The notes below the pieces were generated by a model. That model saw nothing but the letters and a program-made list of their open reading frames with translations, ran no database searches and was not told where the DNA came from. Of a DNA stretch of 8,219 bases, positions 6,109-8,219 are shown piece by piece (position 1 is the first letter of the stretch; each line of letters begins with the position of its first letter). The stretch comes from PALSA-607 sp036510735 (lineage in GTDB: Bacteria > Actinomycetota > Actinomycetes > Acidothermales > Acidothermaceae): contig DATCDK010000149.1 of assembly GCA_036510735.1 (NCBI GenBank), positions 1-8,219 on the forward strand, written 5' to 3'. The position numbers were made by a program, and so were the translations under genes.

Positions 6109-7028
6109 GCGATCTTCCTGCGCGCATCAGTCTTCGCGAGGTCGGCCCGCGCGATGGCCTGCAGAACGAAGCGCCGGTATCGACCGCCGCGAAGGTGGAG
6201 CTGGTTGATGCTTTGTCACGTACGGGTGTGGGCCGCATCGAGACGGTGAGTTTTGTGTCGCCACGCGCGATTCCGCAGATGGCCGACGCTGATGAAGTGT
6301 GGGCGTCGATCTCGCGCTCGCCCTCGATTACCTACTCCGCATTAGTGCCGAATCTGCGGGGCGCGGTGCGTGCGCTGGACGCCGGATGTCGCGTCATCGA
6401 GATCGTGGTATCCGCATCGAACACACACAATCTCGCGAACGTGAATCGCTCGACGGAGGAATCGCTCGACGACATAGCGCGAGTGATTTCCCTTGCGCAC
6501 GAACAGGACGCGGTCTGCCATGTCACGGTGGCGACGGCTTGGGGCTGCCCCTACGAGGGGGACGTTCCGGTGAGCCGGGTCGTTTCGGTGGCTAGCCGCG
6601 CGGTCGCGGACGGCGCTGACGGGCTTTCGTTCGGAGACACCACTGGCATGGCGACGCCGACTCGGGTGACTGAGCTCGTCGGTTCGATGCGGATGGCGGT
6701 GTCGGATATTCCGATGAACCTGCACTTCCACAACACGCGGGGGACTGCACTGGCGAACGTGCTAGCGGCGTTGGAACTCGGCGTCGCCGACTTCGACGCG
6801 AGCGTCGGAGGGCTAGGCGGATGTCCTTACGCACCAGGGGCTTCTGGCAATCTGGCGACGGAAGAACTGGTGTACATGGTCGAAGACATGGGCGTCGCGA
6901 CCGGCATCGATCTCGAAGCGCTGATCGAGGTCGCCGCGCAGGCGGAACGCATCGTGGGCCGCGAGTTGCCATCGCAGGTCCTGCGAGCCGGCCCGCGCAC
7001 GCGACGTTCGACGTACACGCCCAGCTAG
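6105..7028 (+). CDS. Hydroxymethylglutaryl-CoA lyase
   Basis: This enzyme (also called MvaB or HmgL) cleaves 3-hydroxy-3-methylglutaryl-CoA to acetyl-CoA and acetoacetate, the last step of leucine catabolism. At 307 residues it is a normal length. It has a TIM-barrel fold with the HMGL motifs REVGPRDGLQNE (11-22; Arg16 and Asp17 catalytic), SFVSP (49-53), SASNTHNLANVNRS (103-116), CPYEG (148-152), GDTTGMATP (177-185), metal-binding HFHNTRG (His207, His209) and GLGGCPYAPGASGN (236-249), with the mobile-loop Cys240 and metal ligand Asn249. All key residues are present. The common HDT after the second metal histidine reads HNT, a variant I recall in other actinobacterial members. The close relatives citramalyl-CoA lyase and other HMGL-like lyases cannot be fully excluded. 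The start ATG overlaps the hydratase stop by 4 nt, indicating coupled translation in one operon. Confidence 0.93.
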   Translation: MSDLPARISLREVGPRDGLQNEAPVSTAAKVELVDALSRTGVGRIETVSFVSPRAIPQMADADEVWASISRSPSITYSALVPNLRGAVRALDAGCRVIEIVVSASNTHNLANVNRSTEESLDDIARVISLAHEQDAVCHVTVATAWGCPYEGDVPVSRVVSVASRAVADGADGLSFGDTTGMATPTRVTELVGSMRMAVSDIPMNLHFHNTRGTALANVLAALELGVADFDASVGGLGGCPYAPGASGNLATEELVYMVEDMGVATGIDLEALIEVAAQAERIVGRELPSQVLRAGPRTRRSTYTPS

Positions 7029-7108
7029 CCACGTCTCGCAGCTCCGCGTCTCGGGCAGCCCGAACTGGCCCGCTGAACGCACACTTCTGCTTGATATGTG
7101 GGTGAATG
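7029..7108. other. Convergent intergenic spacer
   Basis: This 80-nt gap lies between the HMG-CoA lyase stop and the stop of the opposing small gene. It holds one short hairpin, TCGGG-CAG-CCCGA, without a T-run on either side, so no terminator is called. Nothing else was recognised. Confidence 0.5.
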
Positions 7109-7432
7109 TCAGTTTCGGTGACCGCGTTCGGACCAGGACGCTCGCCTTTTCGGTACGACCGGCGAGATCGGCTCGCCGAACGCAGCGGCCACCATCCGGC
7201 GAAGTTCCCGCCGACTCTCCGTGTCCATACGAACGGGATCGAGGCACTCCGCGACGATCACGGCATCTGTGAATGCGTCGATCGTCTGCGGTGGGTCCGC
7301 GATGATCCGCTGCTGGTCATCCGGAGGCAGGCAGTAGCCGTAGACCACGCATAGATCATTGAGCAGCTCGTCGACGTCCACCCGACCAATGGTGGCACGG
7401 TCCCTGACACCGAGGGCCAGTCTTTCGCTCAT
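7109..7432 (-). CDS. Small conserved-looking hypothetical protein
   Basis: I do not recognise a named family. From the ATG at 7432-7430 it is 107 residues, acidic in the middle and basic at the end. Notable segments are RVDVDELLNDLCVVYGYCLP (17-36), ADPPQTIDAFTDAVIVAECL (44-63) and RRELRRMVAAAFGEP (73-87). The pattern of a short helical domain with NDLC, YGYCLPP and DAFTDAV resembles small uncharacterised actinobacterial proteins I have seen, but no function follows. There is no signal peptide or membrane helix. The frame is open to a TTG at 7495 and GTGs at 7489 and 7480. Those would begin only 15-30 nt after the upstream gene's stop, and none has a clear ribosome site, so the start is uncertain. 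It is probably co-transcribed with the split gene at 7511-8219. Codon use looks coding on this strand. Confidence 0.65.
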   Translation of the reverse strand: MSERLALGVRDRATIGRVDVDELLNDLCVVYGYCLPPDDQQRIIADPPQTIDAFTDAVIVAECLDPVRMDTESRRELRRMVAAAFGEPISPVVPKRRASWSERGHRN

Positions 7433-7510
7433 CAGCGACGCGCGCTTCCATTCGCGCGAACTGGACGGCGGTTGTCTCACCCGCGTCACGGGCAAAGGAC
7501 CCCGGGAACG

Positions 7511-7945
7511 TCAAGTTGTGGATGCCTGCGAACTCTCAGCAGACGCCGGCGAGGTCGCTGCGACCGACGGCGCAGGCGAAGTGACGATTCCAAAGAGCGA
7601 GTTGAGTTTGTCCGCCAACGTGCTGGTGCCGGAGGTGGTGTACTCGGCAAGGGTTGGCTGACTGACGCCACCTGCGGTGACGACCACACTGCCGCACGGG
7701 CCGGCCTCGAACACCAACTTTCGGCCGCCGGTCGTGAAGGTGAGGGTCGTCGTAGGCGTCGGCGGGCAAGACGGCACCGCAGGCAGCTGGGTGTCGAGGG
7801 CGTCCAGGATGGCCGCGAACTGCCGTGCCGTGGCTTCGTCCAACTGAACCGAGGTCGCCGCGTCCGAGCTGATCAGCACCGCGGTGGCGCCAGTCACACT
7901 GTCCGGTACGTACTCGGCGGCGGTGCGTACCGGCCGCCAGATCAC
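7511..7945 (-). CDS. C-terminal half of a frameshifted exported-type protein
   Basis: This 144-codon frame opens with a GTG at 7945 that overlaps the stop of the frame to its right as GTGA. It begins VIWRPVRTAAEYVP and continues through FAAILDALDTQLPAVPSCPP (43-62), TTTLTF (66-71), an AGPCGSVVVTAGG stretch (81-93) and ADKLNSLFGI (111-120). It ends in 24 residues rich in Ala, Ser, Thr and Pro. From memory this matches the C-terminal part of a common actinobacterial exported or lipoprotein family with the order QVVWxPxRxAAE, then SCPA, then GCG, then a terminal LLGL. Cys60 and Cys84 could form a disulfide. In that family the VVW motif continues directly from a segment like the one in the neighbouring frame. 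I therefore read this as the second half of one broken gene, not an independent gene. The function of the family is unknown to me. Confidence 0.6.
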   Translation of the reverse strand: MIWRPVRTAAEYVPDSVTGATAVLISSDAATSVQLDEATARQFAAILDALDTQLPAVPSCPPTPTTTLTFTTGGRKLVFEAGPCGSVVVTAGGVSQPTLAEYTTSGTSTLADKLNSLFGIVTSPAPSVAATSPASAESSQASTT

Positions 7946-8219
7946 GCCGACGTTATCCGCACCGCGACGCTGCTTCCGCCGGCAGTGGCTTCCACGTCGA
8001 TGATCGGTGGCCCATAGTCAGCTGTTTGCGTGCCGGTGAACAGCTCGTCTTGTTCGGTGAAGCCGGGCCCGCTGCCATGGCCGACGCCGCCGCTGCTGAA
8101 ACCAGGGAGCGGGTGTGCGGTCTCGAACGCAAGGACGCTGGCCTCGGTTCCCGGCACCACAAACCAACCGAAGGCCTGGACCAGATTCGCCGAGACTTGG
8201 GTGGCGCCTGGGTCGGCAA
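7942..8219 (-). CDS. Central part of the same exported-type protein, right-edge partial
   Basis: This frame is open from the right edge to a TGA at 7944-7942, about 92 codons, so its true start and any signal peptide lie outside the window. It contains ATQVSANLVQAFGWFVVPGT, an AFETAHPLPGFSSGG stretch, GSGPGFTEQDELFTGTQT, and ends DVEATAGGSSVAVRITSA. The Gly/Ser-rich GFSSGGVGHGSGPG stretch followed by an acidic strand, and then VxVRxxxx leading into VVW, is the order I recall for an uncharacterised actinobacterial exported protein. Here VIW occurs at the right spacing, but in the other frame (7511-7945). Joining the two restores a continuous family-like sequence. No enzymatic motif was seen. 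Confidence 0.55.
   Translation of the reverse strand, partial: ADPGATQVSANLVQAFGWFVVPGTEASVLAFETAHPLPGFSSGGVGHGSGPGFTEQDELFTGTQTADYGPPIIDVEATAGGSSVAVRITSA

Noticed and set aside
7050..7075. Short hairpin TCGGG-CAG-CCCGA as a terminator
   Set aside because: It has a five-base stem, a three-base loop and no T-run in either direction; too weak to call.
7477..7490. Small inverted repeat CCCG/CGGG upstream of the small minus-strand gene
   Set aside because: Four-base stems are expected by chance in sequence this G+C-rich.
7472..8017. Plus-strand open frame of 181 codons opposite the split gene
   Set aside because: It is extremely Arg-rich and low in complexity. The minus-strand frames have family-like segments and better coding character.
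1..8219. A new defence, mobile or biosynthetic system
   Set aside because: Every confidently identified gene is ordinary metabolism or a common hypothetical. No nuclease, reverse transcriptase, toxin pair, integrase, repeat array or synthase was seen on either strand.

Overview
The window is about two-thirds G+C, densely packed, and reads as chromosomal DNA of a high-GC actinobacterium. The evidence is a biotin-ligase gene close to an acyl-CoA carboxylase beta gene, a bacterial PH-domain membrane protein beside the ligase, and several starts that fit leaderless transcription (a TANNNT-like box ending 6-7 nt before ATG/GTG). A deep-branching class such as Acidimicrobiia is possible, but the sequence alone does not settle it. 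There are no rRNA or tRNA genes, CRISPR arrays, transposases or phage genes.

Layout. (a) 1-374, minus: N-terminal part of an acyl-CoA (propionyl-CoA type) carboxylase beta subunit, running off the left edge. (b) 375-448: compact divergent promoter region. (c) 449-3979, plus: ppc (phosphoenolpyruvate carboxylase) followed after 3 nt by birA (biotin ligase). (d) 3988-4067: an 80-bp near-perfect palindrome centred on GAATTC, between convergent genes. (e) 4080-4631, minus: a phosphinothricin-acetyltransferase-like GNAT enzyme. (f) 4632-4700: second divergent promoter region. (g) 4701-5276, plus: two-helix membrane protein with a bacterial PH domain. (h) 5299-7028, plus: enoyl-CoA hydratase (methylglutaconyl-CoA hydratase-like) overlapping by 4 nt an HMG-CoA lyase. 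(i) 7029-7108: short convergent spacer. (j) 7109-8219, minus: a small unrecognised protein, downstream of a gene split into two overlapping reading frames. The two halves look like one frameshifted actinobacterial exported-protein gene that enters from the right edge.

How the genes fit together. The left and centre form a carbon-metabolism neighbourhood. The carboxylase beta subunit works with a biotinylated alpha subunit, and the birA product would attach that biotin. Ppc supplies oxaloacetate, while propionyl-CoA carboxylase feeds methylmalonyl-CoA toward succinyl-CoA, so both replenish the TCA cycle. The hydratase/lyase pair fits the last two steps of leucine breakdown, giving acetyl-CoA and acetoacetate. 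Most of this is ordinary metabolism. The items most worth a second look are the 80-bp palindrome, the single-base frame break at 7942-7945, the insertion in BirA, and the repeated leaderless starts.
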